From assembly GCF_014108865.1 (NCBI RefSeq), contig NZ_CP053928.1, positions 2,294,001 to 2,358,000 on the forward strand: a stretch of DNA of 64,000 nt, written 5' to 3'. The notes beneath the pieces were generated by a model. The model had not been told where the DNA came from and did not search any database. It saw only the letters and a list, made by a program, of their open reading frames with translations. Source of the stretch: Nocardioides sp. WS12. Its GTDB lineage: Bacteria > Actinomycetota > Actinomycetes > Propionibacteriales > Nocardioidaceae. Shown here one piece after another: positions 16,855 through 25,677 of this stretch. A program made the translations under genes and the position numbers. Position 1 is the first letter of the stretch, and each line of letters opens with the position of its first letter.

Positions 16855-17751
16855 ATGGCAAAGAAGCCGAACCGCGCGTACACGAGCGAAGCCCTCGCGA
16901 TCAACGCCCGCGACGTGTCCTTCGACTGGACCGGTGTCCCCACCGAGTACATCCCCGGTCACCCGTATGCGACGCACTTCTGGAACGTCATGCACCTGGT
17001 GCTCCCCGAGGGTGAGCGCGCCATGGCCGACGTCCTCGGCCGCGCCCTGTCCCAGATCGACGACCCCCGCCTGCAGGAGGAGCTCCAGGGCTTCATCGGC
17101 CAGGAGGAGACGCACGCCAGTTCGCACGAGTCGTTCCGGATCTACCTGGAGCAGAACGGCTTCGACATCCCGAAGATCACCCACCTGATGGAGTTCATCA
17201 TCGGGCAGGTCTTCGGTGACCACGGTCTGAAGGGCCGGGCCGGCGAGGCCTGGTTCCATGAGCGCCTCGGCATCTACGCCGCTGCCGAGCACTTCACTGC
17301 CGTGATCGGCGAGTGGCTGCTCGACAACGAGAAGTTCGACGAGATCGGTGTCGACCCCACCATGCTCGACATGCTGCGCTGGCACGGTGCCGAGGAGATG
17401 GAGCACCGCAACGTCGCCTACGACGTCTACCAGTACGTCGACGGCAGCTACGCCCGTCGCGTCCGCACCGCGTTCATCGCCTCGGGTGGCCTGCTCGCCC
17501 TCTGGCTCTACACGTCCAGCTGGATGTACGCCCAGGACCCGACCGTCACCCGGCACAAGTGGACCTGGCCGATCGAGTTCGTCAAGGACACCCGCAAGGG
17601 CCTGATGCCCGGCATCCAGTTCGTCATCAAGGAGATCCCGCAGTACCTCCGCCCCGGCTTCCACCCCTCGCAGATGGGGCCGATCGACAAGGCCGTCCGC
17701 TACCTCGCGGTGTCCCCGGCAGCGCGCGGCACCGAGGCGGCAGCACGGTGA
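16855..17751 (+). CDS. Predicted metal-dependent hydrolase, ferritin-like di-iron type
   Basis: 298 residues from the ATG at 16855 with GGAGG 8 bases upstream. Carries the acidic/His helices of the Metal_hydrol (PF10118-type) family: WNVMHLVLPEGE, IGQEETHASSHESF (Glu84/85, His87, His91), AAAEHFTAV and WHGAEEMEHRNVAYD. These E-x-x-H pairs resemble a di-iron site. In mycobacteria and Nocardioides such genes often sit beside a ferredoxin-type reductase and a flavin monooxygenase, as here. Substrate unknown; a lipid hydroxylation or hydrolysis step is plausible. Stop overlaps the reductase start (GTGA). Confidence 0.8.
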   Translation: MAKKPNRAYTSEALAINARDVSFDWTGVPTEYIPGHPYATHFWNVMHLVLPEGERAMADVLGRALSQIDDPRLQEELQGFIGQEETHASSHESFRIYLEQNGFDIPKITHLMEFIIGQVFGDHGLKGRAGEAWFHERLGIYAAAEHFTAVIGEWLLDNEKFDEIGVDPTMLDMLRWHGAEEMEHRNVAYDVYQYVDGSYARRVRTAFIASGGLLALWLYTSSWMYAQDPTVTRHKWTWPIEFVKDTRKGLMPGIQFVIKEIPQYLRPGFHPSQMGPIDKAVRYLAVSPAARGTEAAAR

Positions 17752-18794
17752 CGACGCTGCCGTTGCGTGCCCTGGCGAAGGGCGCGCAGGCGTACTCCGC
17801 CGTGTTCGCGGCCAGCGCCGCGGCGCCGTACCTCTCGCGCTCCACCCCGGTGCGGATGACCGGCTTCGACATGGACCTGGTGGTGGCCTCCACCACGACC
17901 GTCGTGGAGGACGTCATCAGCTTCGAGCTGCGCAATCCCGACGGCTCGGACCTGCCCGCCTGGGTGCCCGGCGCCCACCTCGACGTCTTCCTGCCCTCGG
18001 GCGCGCAGCGTCAGTACTCGCTGTGCGGTGACCCTGCCGACCGCAGCAGCTACCGGATCGCCGTACGACGGATCGAGAACGGTGGTGGCGGTTCGCTCGC
18101 CCTGCACGACGAGGTCGCCCAGGGCGACACGATCACGGTGCGCGGACCGCGCAACGCGTTCACGTTCATCGACGTCGAGTCGTACCTCTTCATCGCCGGC
18201 GGCATCGGCATCACGCCGATCCTGCCGATGGTGCGCGAGGCCTCGCGCCGCGGCAAGAACTGGACGATGATCTACGTCGGCCGGTCGCTGGCGACGATGC
18301 CGTTCATCGACGAGTTGCAGGCCCTCGAGGGCGGCGAGCTCGAACTGCTTCCCGACGACGAGTTCGGCGTGCCGGACGTCGCCGCCCTGCTGGGCCGCGC
18401 CGAGGCCGGTGCTGCGATCTACGTCTGTGGCCCACCGCAGATGATCGACACCGCGCGCATCCTGCAGCGCGCGCTCAACCCGACCGGCTCGCTGCACAGC
18501 GAGCGGTTCTCCGCCCCTCCCGTCGTGGGCGGCCACGAGTTCGATGTCCGCCTGGCCCGCACGGGCGTGACCGTGAAGGTGGCGGCCGACGAGTCCGCGC
18601 TGGTCGCGATCCGTCGTGAGGTCCCGGGCGTGCGCTACTCCTGCCAGCAGGGTTTCTGCGGCAGCTGCAAGCACGCCGTCATCGAGGGCGCGGTCGAGCA
18701 CCGCGACAACAAGTTGCGGGCGGAGGAACGCGAGGACTCGATGTTGATCTGTGTCTCGCGTGCCGCCGGCGACAGCCTGACCCTCGATCTCTGA
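17748..18794 (+). CDS. Ferredoxin/flavin oxidoreductase, phthalate-dioxygenase-reductase type
   Basis: 348 residues with three domains in order: a flavin-binding barrel (about 40-145) with RQYSLCGDP, an NAD-binding domain with AGGIGITPILPM and YVCGPPQM, and a C-terminal plant-type 2Fe-2S ferredoxin with Cys299-x4-Cys304-x2-Cys307-x27-Cys335. It would move electrons from NAD(P)H through FMN and the Fe-S cluster to an oxygenase. The GTG start overlaps the stop of the di-iron-like gene, which is the most likely electron acceptor. The N-terminal 35 residues precede the flavin domain and have no clear role. Confidence 0.92.
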   Translation: MTTLPLRALAKGAQAYSAVFAASAAAPYLSRSTPVRMTGFDMDLVVASTTTVVEDVISFELRNPDGSDLPAWVPGAHLDVFLPSGAQRQYSLCGDPADRSSYRIAVRRIENGGGGSLALHDEVAQGDTITVRGPRNAFTFIDVESYLFIAGGIGITPILPMVREASRRGKNWTMIYVGRSLATMPFIDELQALEGGELELLPDDEFGVPDVAALLGRAEAGAAIYVCGPPQMIDTARILQRALNPTGSLHSERFSAPPVVGGHEFDVRLARTGVTVKVAADESALVAIRREVPGVRYSCQQGFCGSCKHAVIEGAVEHRDNKLRAEEREDSMLICVSRAAGDSLTLDL

Positions 18795-18808
18795 CCGAAA
18801 GGCTCACC

Positions 18809-20281
18809 ATGACTCAGCAACTCAACGGGCAGCACGTGAGGGTCGCGATCATCGGCGCCGGCTTCGGCGGCCTTGGTACGGCGATCCGCCTCAAGCAGAC
18901 CGGCAGGGACGACTTCGTCGTACTCGAGCGCGCGGACGAGGTGGGCGGCACCTGGCAGATCAACAACTACCCGGGCGCCCAGTGCGACGTGCCGTCGCTG
19001 ATCTACTCGTTCTCGTTCGCGCCGAACCCGAACTGGAGCCGGCTCTACCCGTTGCAGGAAGAGCTCAAGACCTACATGCACCAGTGTGCGGAGGACTTCG
19101 AGGTCCTGCCGCACATCCGCTTCGGCACCGAGGTGACCGACGCGTCCTGGGACGACACGGCGCAGCTGTGGCGGATCAGGACCAGCAGCGGCGACCTGAC
19201 CGCGACCGTGCTGGTCGGTGCCATCGGCCCGTTCAGCGCGCCGTCGACGCCGGACCTTCCCGGTCTGAAGTCCTTCAAGGGCACGGTCTTCCACTCGCAG
19301 ACCTGGGACCACGACCACGACCTGACCGGCGAGCGGGTCGGCGTCATCGGCACCGGTGCGTCTGCCGTGCAGTTCATTCCGCGGGTCCAGCGCAAGGCGG
19401 GTCACCTGACCGTCTTCCAGCGCACCCCCACCTGGATCCTGCCGCACCCCGACCGCAAGGTCGGCAAGGCCACGCACGCCCTCTACCACCGCGTCCCCGG
19501 TGCCCAGGCGGCCGCCCGCAAGGCGTGGGAACTGTCCTTCGAGGCCCTGGTGCCCGGCTTCATCAGTGAGCCGAAGCTGCAGAAGCCGCTCGAGATGATG
19601 GCCCGCGGACTGCTCAAGAAGCAGGTCAGGGACCCGGAGCTGCGTGCGCGGTTGACGCCGGACTACGCCGTGGGCTGCAAGCGCCCGACGTTCTCCAACA
19701 AGTACTACCCGGCGCTGACGGCCGACAACGCGACGGTGGTCTCCGAGGGCATCACGAAGGTGACCCCGCGCGGCATCGTCACCTCCGACGGCGTCGAGCA
19801 CGAGCTCGACACGATCATCTTCGGCACCGGCTTCAAGATGACTGACCACCCGGGCTTCGGCGTGGTCCACGGCCGCGACGGTTCGAGCATCGGCGACGTC
19901 TGGCGCACGGGGGAGATGGCGGCCTACCTCGGGACCTCGCTCCACAACTTCCCGAACTTCTTCATGATCCTGGGGCCCAACTCGGGCGTCTACACCTCGG
20001 CCGTCATCACCATCGAGAACCAGGTCCACTACATCGTCGAGGCGCTGCGCCAGATGGAGGAGCGCGACCTCGCGACCCTCGAGGTCACCGCCGAGGCACA
20101 GCAGGACTACTTCGAGTGGGCCAACGAGGGGCTGGCCAGGTCGGTGTTCATCACCGGTGGCTGCCACAGCTACTACCTCAGCCCGACGGGCAGGAACTTC
20201 ACGCACTTCCCGGGCTTCTCGGCCACGTTCAAGAGTCGCACCAGCAAGGTCAACCTCGATCACTACGGGGTGTGCCAGTGA
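18809..20281 (+). CDS. Flavin-containing monooxygenase, Baeyer-Villiger type
   Basis: 490 residues. FAD motif GAGFGG at 16-21, second Rossmann motif GTGASA near 180, and the Baeyer-Villiger fingerprint FxGxxxHxxxW as FKGTVFHSQTW at 156-166. These place it with class B flavoprotein monooxygenases, which insert oxygen next to a ketone or oxidise heteroatoms with NADPH and O2. Size and neighbours match MymA of Mycobacterium tuberculosis, but that is inference. ATG preceded by GAAAGG. The stop overlaps the SDR start (GTGA). Confidence 0.9.
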   Translation: MTQQLNGQHVRVAIIGAGFGGLGTAIRLKQTGRDDFVVLERADEVGGTWQINNYPGAQCDVPSLIYSFSFAPNPNWSRLYPLQEELKTYMHQCAEDFEVLPHIRFGTEVTDASWDDTAQLWRIRTSSGDLTATVLVGAIGPFSAPSTPDLPGLKSFKGTVFHSQTWDHDHDLTGERVGVIGTGASAVQFIPRVQRKAGHLTVFQRTPTWILPHPDRKVGKATHALYHRVPGAQAAARKAWELSFEALVPGFISEPKLQKPLEMMARGLLKKQVRDPELRARLTPDYAVGCKRPTFSNKYYPALTADNATVVSEGITKVTPRGIVTSDGVEHELDTIIFGTGFKMTDHPGFGVVHGRDGSSIGDVWRTGEMAAYLGTSLHNFPNFFMILGPNSGVYTSAVITIENQVHYIVEALRQMEERDLATLEVTAEAQQDYFEWANEGLARSVFITGGCHSYYLSPTGRNFTHFPGFSATFKSRTSKVNLDHYGVCQ

Positions 20282-21135
20282 TCGGCAAGTCGTACGACGT
20301 CCGCGACAAGGTCGCCCTGATCACCGGCGCCGGGCAGGGCATCGGCCTGGCCCTCGCGCGTCGCCTCCACGAACAGGGCGCATATGTCGCCCTGGTCGAC
20401 GTCAACGAGCCGGGGCTGAAGGCCGCTTCGAAGTCGCTGGGTGACAGCCGGGTCTTCACCGCCGTTGCTGACGTCACGGACCGGGCCGCGATGGCCGAGG
20501 TCGTGGCGCGCGTGATCGACCACCACGGCCGGCTCGACGTCGTCGTCGCCAACGCCGGGGTCACCCCGCCGCCGGCCACGATCCGCACCATGGACCTGGC
20601 CGACTACGACCGGGTGATCGCGATCAACCAGACCGGCATCCTCAACACGGTGCAGCCCGCTCTCGAGGCCGTCATTGCCGAGAAGGGCCACGTGGTCGTG
20701 GTGGCCTCGTGCGCCGCGTTCTCGCCCGGCATCGGTGGTGTCGCGTACATGTCGAGCAAGGCCGCGGCCGAGCAGATCGGCCGCGCGCTCAAGCTGGAGA
20801 TGGCCCCGCACGGCGCCAGCGCCGGTGTTGCCTACTTCGGGTTCGTGGACACGCCGCTGGCAACCGCGACCCTCGACAACGACCCGCTGGGGCGCAAGCT
20901 CGACGACCTGCTCGGCTGGCCGCTGAACCACCGCATCTCCGCGGACGACGCCGCCGAGTCGATCGCGCACGGCATCGCCCACCGCTCCGGCGCGACGATC
21001 GCTCCGGTGCGCTGGATGCCGTACTCGCTCTTCCGCGGCGTGCTCAACGCCGGCGCCGACCGGGTGCTGGCCCGCGACAAGCGGGTGCACGCGATGATCC
21101 ACGACCTTGAGGCCCGCGCGGAGTCCGATCGGTGA
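20278..21135 (+). CDS. Short-chain dehydrogenase/reductase
   Basis: 285 residues. Nucleotide motif TGAGQGIG near the N-terminus, NAG (VVANAGV), catalytic Ser in VVASCAAF and YMSSK as the Tyr-x3-Lys pair. The C-terminus is extended beyond a core SDR by about 30 residues. It would interconvert an alcohol and a ketone with NAD(P)H, for instance making the ketone used by the preceding monooxygenase. GTG start at 20278 overlaps the monooxygenase stop, and its own stop overlaps the esterase start. Resembles the SadH position in the mymA operon. Confidence 0.92.
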   Translation: MIGKSYDVRDKVALITGAGQGIGLALARRLHEQGAYVALVDVNEPGLKAASKSLGDSRVFTAVADVTDRAAMAEVVARVIDHHGRLDVVVANAGVTPPPATIRTMDLADYDRVIAINQTGILNTVQPALEAVIAEKGHVVVVASCAAFSPGIGGVAYMSSKAAAEQIGRALKLEMAPHGASAGVAYFGFVDTPLATATLDNDPLGRKLDDLLGWPLNHRISADDAAESIAHGIAHRSGATIAPVRWMPYSLFRGVLNAGADRVLARDKRVHAMIHDLEARAESDR

Positions 21136-22127
21136 TCGTCGGCGTTCTCAAGCTGCTCGGGCCCAGTCTGACCAGCCGGGTCGTCGCGACCGGTGGACGC
21201 GCCCTGGTGCGTCCGCAGGTCGACCGGCTCCGCCTCGAAGGCGTCCAGTTGCACTACCTGCGCGGGCTCGTCGGCTTCGGCGGCATGCTTGCGGGATGGC
21301 CGACCACGGCCCGGGTCGAGAAGGTCACGACGCCGGCGTTCTCGGGGGAGTGGGTCCAGGCCCGCAACTTCAACGACGAGTTCGGCGGGGTGATCCTCTA
21401 CTTCCACGGTGGCGGCTACGTCGCGTCCTCGCCCCGCGCCTACCGCTGTGTCACCGAGCCGCTCGCCGCGCTCAGCGGCCTCCCCGTGCTCGCGGTGGGG
21501 TACCGGCGCGCCCCCGAACATCCGTTCCCGGCTGCGCTCGACGACGCCCTGGCGGCGTACGACTGGCTGATCGAGCAGGGTCACGCACCCGACCAGATCG
21601 CCGTCGCCGGCGACTCGGCGGGCGGACACCTGGCGATCGGCCTGCTGACGACGCTGGCCGAGGCGGGGCGGCCGATGCCGGCGGCGTGCGCTCTGTTCTC
21701 GCCGCTGCTCGATCCTGCGCTCACCGAGGCCGTGCACCGCGACGCGCTCCATCCCGACCCGGTGTTGACGCCCACGTTCGCGGCGCGCTGCGCGGAGGCG
21801 TTCTACCCCGGCGGCAACTTCCGTGACCCGCGCCTGTCGCCGCTCACCGCCCACCTCAGCCTGCTGCGGAAGTTTCCGCCGATCCACACGCACGTGGGCG
21901 GCACCGAATGCTTCGCCGGTGACTCCGAGCGACTGCACGAACGGCTCGATCGCGCGGGCGTCGAGAACAAGCTGATCGTGTCGCGGGGCCAGGTGCATTC
22001 CTACGTGACGCTGTATCGCGCCGTACCCGAGGCGCGACGTGCGCTGCGTCGAGCCGCTACCTTCATGCGGGCGTGCATCGACGACGACGTCCCGTTCCCT
22101 GCTTCGAACCTGAGGATGAACTCATGA
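21132..22127 (+). CDS. Alpha/beta hydrolase, hormone-sensitive-lipase family esterase
   Basis: 331 residues. The HSL-family oxyanion motif HGGGY begins at His92, the nucleophile elbow is GDSAGG with Ser162, and a late GQVHSY supplies the His; the Asp is probably in the CFAGDSERL stretch. Would hydrolyse an ester, for instance the Baeyer-Villiger product made by the monooxygenase two genes upstream. GTG at 21132 overlaps the SDR stop. Corresponds in order and family to LipR of the mycobacterial mymA operon. Confidence 0.9.
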   Translation: MIVGVLKLLGPSLTSRVVATGGRALVRPQVDRLRLEGVQLHYLRGLVGFGGMLAGWPTTARVEKVTTPAFSGEWVQARNFNDEFGGVILYFHGGGYVASSPRAYRCVTEPLAALSGLPVLAVGYRRAPEHPFPAALDDALAAYDWLIEQGHAPDQIAVAGDSAGGHLAIGLLTTLAEAGRPMPAACALFSPLLDPALTEAVHRDALHPDPVLTPTFAARCAEAFYPGGNFRDPRLSPLTAHLSLLRKFPPIHTHVGGTECFAGDSERLHERLDRAGVENKLIVSRGQVHSYVTLYRAVPEARRALRRAATFMRACIDDDVPFPASNLRMNS

Positions 22128-22609
22128 CCTGGTACCCCCTTGCTCCCGCCGATGACGAGTTCCTGCGGACCGCCCCGGCGCGCACCGTGAAGGTGCTCGA
22201 CGTGCCGGTCCCGGTCGAGACCCTGTGGGCCGCGCTGACGGCCGACGACGCTGTCGTTGGCTGGGGCCCCGGCGCGACGAAGATGACGTGGCTCGCCGAG
22301 CGCCCCTTCGGCGTGGGCACGGTCCGCGAGGTCACCGTCGCCGGTGCCGTCACCGTGCACGAGCAGTTCTACCGATGGGACGAAGGCAAGCGGAAGACGT
22401 TCTTCGTCGCCGAGTCCACCCGTCCGGGTATCAAGCGGATGGCCGAGGACTACGTCGTCGAGTCGACGCCGACCGGTTCGCGCCTGACCTGGACCGTCGC
22501 CGTCGAGGTGGCGAAGTTCGCCGGCCCGACCGGTGTCCTGGTGTCGCCGGTACTGTCGCTGGCCATTGGCGCGATGGTGGGCGGGCTGAAGAAGAAGCTC
22601 ACCGCCTGA
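22124..22609 (+). CDS. SRPBCC (START/polyketide cyclase-like) protein
   Basis: 161 residues from an ATG overlapping the esterase stop. The pattern of an early PVPVETLWAALT helix, central strands (GTVREVTVAG, HEQFYRWDEGKRKTFFV) and a long C-terminal helix (VSPVLSLAIGAMVGGLKKKL) is that of the SRPBCC hydrophobic-ligand-binding fold. No catalytic residues can be assigned. It may bind a hydrophobic intermediate of this pathway. Last gene before a 30-base gap and the AraC regulator. Confidence 0.8.
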   Translation: MTWYPLAPADDEFLRTAPARTVKVLDVPVPVETLWAALTADDAVVGWGPGATKMTWLAERPFGVGTVREVTVAGAVTVHEQFYRWDEGKRKTFFVAESTRPGIKRMAEDYVVESTPTGSRLTWTVAVEVAKFAGPTGVLVSPVLSLAIGAMVGGLKKKLTA

Positions 22610-22639
22610 TTCCTGCACGGTGTCCCTATCGTTGGGGCT

Positions 22640-23662
22640 GTGGGAGATCTGGTCCGGTCCGCGGCGCTGAGCGGCTTCACCGATGTCGTGGCCGAAGCCG
22701 GTGGCGACCCTGCGGCGATGCTGCGCCGGTTCGGCATCGACCCCGCTGCGTTGCTGGACGACGCGTCGCTGATCCCTCACGACGGCGTGGTGCAGGTGCT
22801 GGAGTACGCCGCCGCATCCACTGGGCTGCTGGATCTCGGCCTGCGCGTCGGTGAGCGACAGGACGAGGGCATGCTCGGCCTGCTGTCGGTGGTGATGCAG
22901 CACTCCGCGACCGTGGGCGAGGCCCTTGATGCCGCGGGGCGGTTCATGTTCGTGCACAGCCCGGCGGTGAGCGTGACCGCTCATCCTGAGCCCGACCCGT
23001 CGGCGATCGCTCTCGTCTACGTGACGACGTCGCCCCCGCCGGTGTGCCAGTTGAACGAGATGGTGATGCACTTCGCGCACCGCGTGGTGCGGCAGTACAC
23101 CGCGGGCGCCTTCGGGTTGATCGCCGTCGACCTGCCGCACGCCCCGATCAGCCCGCTGGCGCGCTACGAGGAATGCTTCGGCAGCCCGGTGCGGTTCGAG
23201 CGGGGCCGCGCCGCGCTGGTCCTGCCGGCGAGCATGCTCGCCGTCTCGTTGCCCGACGCGAACCCGCACGTGCGGCAGATGGGGCTCGACTACCTCTCCG
23301 CGCGCTTCGCGGCCCCGGGGCAGGGCGTGACGACCCAGGTGCGCGGCTACCTCGAGCGGATCCTCGGCAACGGGTCGACCGACGTCGCGTCGGTCGGCGA
23401 CGCACTCGGCCTGCACGGGCGCACGCTGCAGCGCAGGTTGGCAGCCGCCGGGACGACGTACGGCGACGTCCTCGACGGGGTGCGGCGTGAGGCGGCGCTG
23501 CGCCACCTCGCCCACTCGGACCTGCCGCTCGCCCAGGTCGCGGCGGCGCTCGGACTGGCGGACCAGTCGACGCTGACGCGGTACGTCGTGCGCTGGTTCG
23601 GCAAGCCTCCGTCGCGGCTGCGGCGGGAGGGTGTGTCGCGATCGGTCAAGGAATCGTCGTAG
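22640..23662 (+). CDS. AraC family transcriptional regulator (arabinose-binding-domain/VirS type)
   Basis: 340 residues, GTG start. N-terminal ligand domain of the type found in VirS and OruR, then a C-terminal AraC double HTH from about residue 240: VGDALGLHGRTLQRRLAAAG and LAQVAAALGLADQSTLTRYVVRWFGKPPS, the usual second-HTH signature. VirS of M. tuberculosis, which controls the mymA operon, has the same family and about the same length. Here it is co-directional within the operon rather than divergent. Likely activates this cluster. Confidence 0.9.
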   Translation: MGDLVRSAALSGFTDVVAEAGGDPAAMLRRFGIDPAALLDDASLIPHDGVVQVLEYAAASTGLLDLGLRVGERQDEGMLGLLSVVMQHSATVGEALDAAGRFMFVHSPAVSVTAHPEPDPSAIALVYVTTSPPPVCQLNEMVMHFAHRVVRQYTAGAFGLIAVDLPHAPISPLARYEECFGSPVRFERGRAALVLPASMLAVSLPDANPHVRQMGLDYLSARFAAPGQGVTTQVRGYLERILGNGSTDVASVGDALGLHGRTLQRRLAAAGTTYGDVLDGVRREAALRHLAHSDLPLAQVAAALGLADQSTLTRYVVRWFGKPPSRLRREGVSRSVKESS

Positions 23663-23704
23663 AAGCCCAAGACTGCAGTCGCGGCCGGTGACAGGATCGG
23701 CCCC

Positions 23705-24847
23705 ATGAGCACGAAGGCGACCCCGAAGAACGTCGATCCGCTGGCCGCGATCGGCGCCCGCTCCATCCCCGAGTTCGAGGGCGTCCATGACGTCTGGCCG
23801 CGCGGCGAGCGGCTGCGGGCGGTCCGTGCGGCGGCCGAGGCGTACAAGCCGCGGTTCAAGGCGCAGGGTCAGGTCAAGGCGGTCCAGTCGGTCGACATCG
23901 CCGCGGCGCCGTACCCGGTCGGCTTCGCCTTCCACAACGCCGTCAGCGTCCCGACCCTGCCGCTGATCGCGATGATCAACCGGATGATCGTCGTGCAGTA
24001 CGACGACTGGGACGGCAACGCGCGCACGCTGGTGTTCGAGCCGACGATGCCGGAGGGCTCGGCCGAGGCGCCGTTCTACGCCCAGCTCAACGAACTGATG
24101 GAAAAGATCCCCGGCGGTCAGCGGATCGCGTCGACGGTGATGTTGAAGTACTACGCCGAGCCGCTCGACGCGCTGGAGAAGCTTGGCCTGTCGCCCGACG
24201 ACATCGACTTCTGCACGTTCGACCACCTGCACGTCCAGGACCCGCGGATGATCATGGGTTCCTCTGTGGTGGTGCCGGGTGAGTCCGAGCCGCGCAAGCC
24301 GTTGTTCGGCAACGCGAAGATGCTGGTGCACGAACGCGAGCTGGCCACCCTCGAGTCGCTCCACCCCATGCAGTGGGCCTGGTACGTCGAGGACGGACTC
24401 GAGGGCGTCGACCCGGACGCGTTCGTGAAGTTCAGTGGCGACATCGAGCTCGGCCCGGGCCTCACGCTGCTGTGGACCCCCGGCCACACCGACGGCAACC
24501 ACTCGCTGTGCATCAACACGCCCGACGGCGTGTGGGTCTCCTCGGAGAACGGCATCTCGATCGACAACTGGCAGCCCGAGCTGTCGAAGATCCCCGGCGT
24601 GAAGAAGTACCACGAGACATACGGCCGGGAGATCTGCCCGAACGCCAACACCCTCGAGGATGCGCAGGACCAGTACGACTCCATGGTCAAGGAGAAGACG
24701 ATGGCGGACTCCTGCAAGGACGACCCGCGCTTCCTGCAGATCCTGCCGTCGACCGAGCTCGCGGACTGGAAGCGGTTCTGGCCGGTGCGGCCGACGAAGT
24801 TCCAGGGGGGCATCTCGTACGGCACGATCACGGGCTCGAAGGCATGA
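23705..24847 (+). CDS. Metallo-beta-lactamase-fold hydrolase
   Basis: 380 residues. An FDHLHVQD motif (H-x-H) and, about 75 residues later, LLWTPGHTDGNHS, the PGHT zinc-ligand loop of MBL-fold hydrolases. Preceded by some 160 residues unlike the core domain, with a hydrophobic LPLIAMINRMIVV segment. The usual HxHxDH is only partly kept, so metal binding may be altered. Starts at the ATG at 23705 after a GGATC-type weak RBS. The next gene overlaps by four bases. Could act on a lactone or thioester in the pathway; inference. Confidence 0.8.
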   Translation: MSTKATPKNVDPLAAIGARSIPEFEGVHDVWPRGERLRAVRAAAEAYKPRFKAQGQVKAVQSVDIAAAPYPVGFAFHNAVSVPTLPLIAMINRMIVVQYDDWDGNARTLVFEPTMPEGSAEAPFYAQLNELMEKIPGGQRIASTVMLKYYAEPLDALEKLGLSPDDIDFCTFDHLHVQDPRMIMGSSVVVPGESEPRKPLFGNAKMLVHERELATLESLHPMQWAWYVEDGLEGVDPDAFVKFSGDIELGPGLTLLWTPGHTDGNHSLCINTPDGVWVSSENGISIDNWQPELSKIPGVKKYHETYGREICPNANTLEDAQDQYDSMVKEKTMADSCKDDPRFLQILPSTELADWKRFWPVRPTKFQGGISYGTITGSKA

Positions 24848-25677
24848 CGGTTCGGGAGGTGGGGGATCGGCGGGGTGCCGTCGTCACCGGCGCCGGCCGC
24901 GGGCTCGGCAAGGAGATCGCCCGGCACCTGGTGGCCGAGGGCTACTCGGTGCTGGTCACCGACGTGGACCTCGCGCTGGCGTCGTCGACCGCTGAGGAGA
25001 TCGGTGCCGAGGCTGCCGTGCTCGACGTACGCGATGGTGCGCAGGTCGAGGCCGTTGCTGCGGGCGTCGTCGCAGCGGCTGGGCGGCTGGATGTCTGGGT
25101 CAACAACGCTGGCGTGCTGGTCACTGGCCCCGCGTGGGAGCAGGATGAAGCCACCCGCCGGCTGATGGTCGAGGTCAACACGCTCGGCCTGATGAACGGG
25201 ACCGTCGCCGCGATCCTGGCGATGAAGGACAACGGTGGCGGCCACGTCGTCAACATCGTGTCGCTGGCTGGCCTGGTCGCCGTACCGGGTGAAGGTGTCT
25301 ACTCCGGCTCCAAGCACGGCGCGATCGGTTTCAGCCTGTCGACGCAGTGCGACCTGAACCTCGCGGGCCACCAGGACATCAACATCTCCTGCGTGTGCCC
25401 CGACGGCATCTGGACGCCGATGCTGCACGACAAGCTCGACGACCCGGAAGCGGCGCTGTCGTTCTCGGGCAAGTTGCTCAAGCCGTCCGAGGTCGTCGAC
25501 GCCGTGGCTGGCGTGTTGCGGAAGCCGCGCCAGGTCACGGCGGTTCCCCGGTGGCGTGGTGTCCAGGTGCGCCTGTTCGACGCTGTGCCGGACATCAGTC
25601 TCAAGGCACTGCCCGTGGCCGTGGGGATGGGCAGGCGGCAGCAGGCGAAGCTCCGCAAGAACGGTGTGCCCGAGTGA
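24844..25677 (+). CDS. Short-chain dehydrogenase/reductase
   Basis: 277 residues. TGAGRGLGKEI nucleotide-binding loop, NNAG, Ser in NIVSLAGL and YSGSK as the Tyr-x3-Lys. The C-terminal 60 residues carry a basic helical tail (GRRQQAKLRKNG). ATG at 24844 overlaps the MBL-fold gene stop, its own stop overlaps the epimerase start. An NAD(P)-dependent alcohol/ketone step is expected. Confidence 0.92.
   Translation: MTVREVGDRRGAVVTGAGRGLGKEIARHLVAEGYSVLVTDVDLALASSTAEEIGAEAAVLDVRDGAQVEAVAAGVVAAAGRLDVWVNNAGVLVTGPAWEQDEATRRLMVEVNTLGLMNGTVAAILAMKDNGGGHVVNIVSLAGLVAVPGEGVYSGSKHGAIGFSLSTQCDLNLAGHQDINISCVCPDGIWTPMLHDKLDDPEAALSFSGKLLKPSEVVDAVAGVLRKPRQVTAVPRWRGVQVRLFDAVPDISLKALPVAVGMGRRQQAKLRKNGVPE

Noticed and set aside
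22001-24613. 870-codon minus-strand open frame
   Set aside because: Runs antisense across several genes with clear domains and has His/Arg-rich composition typical of shadows.
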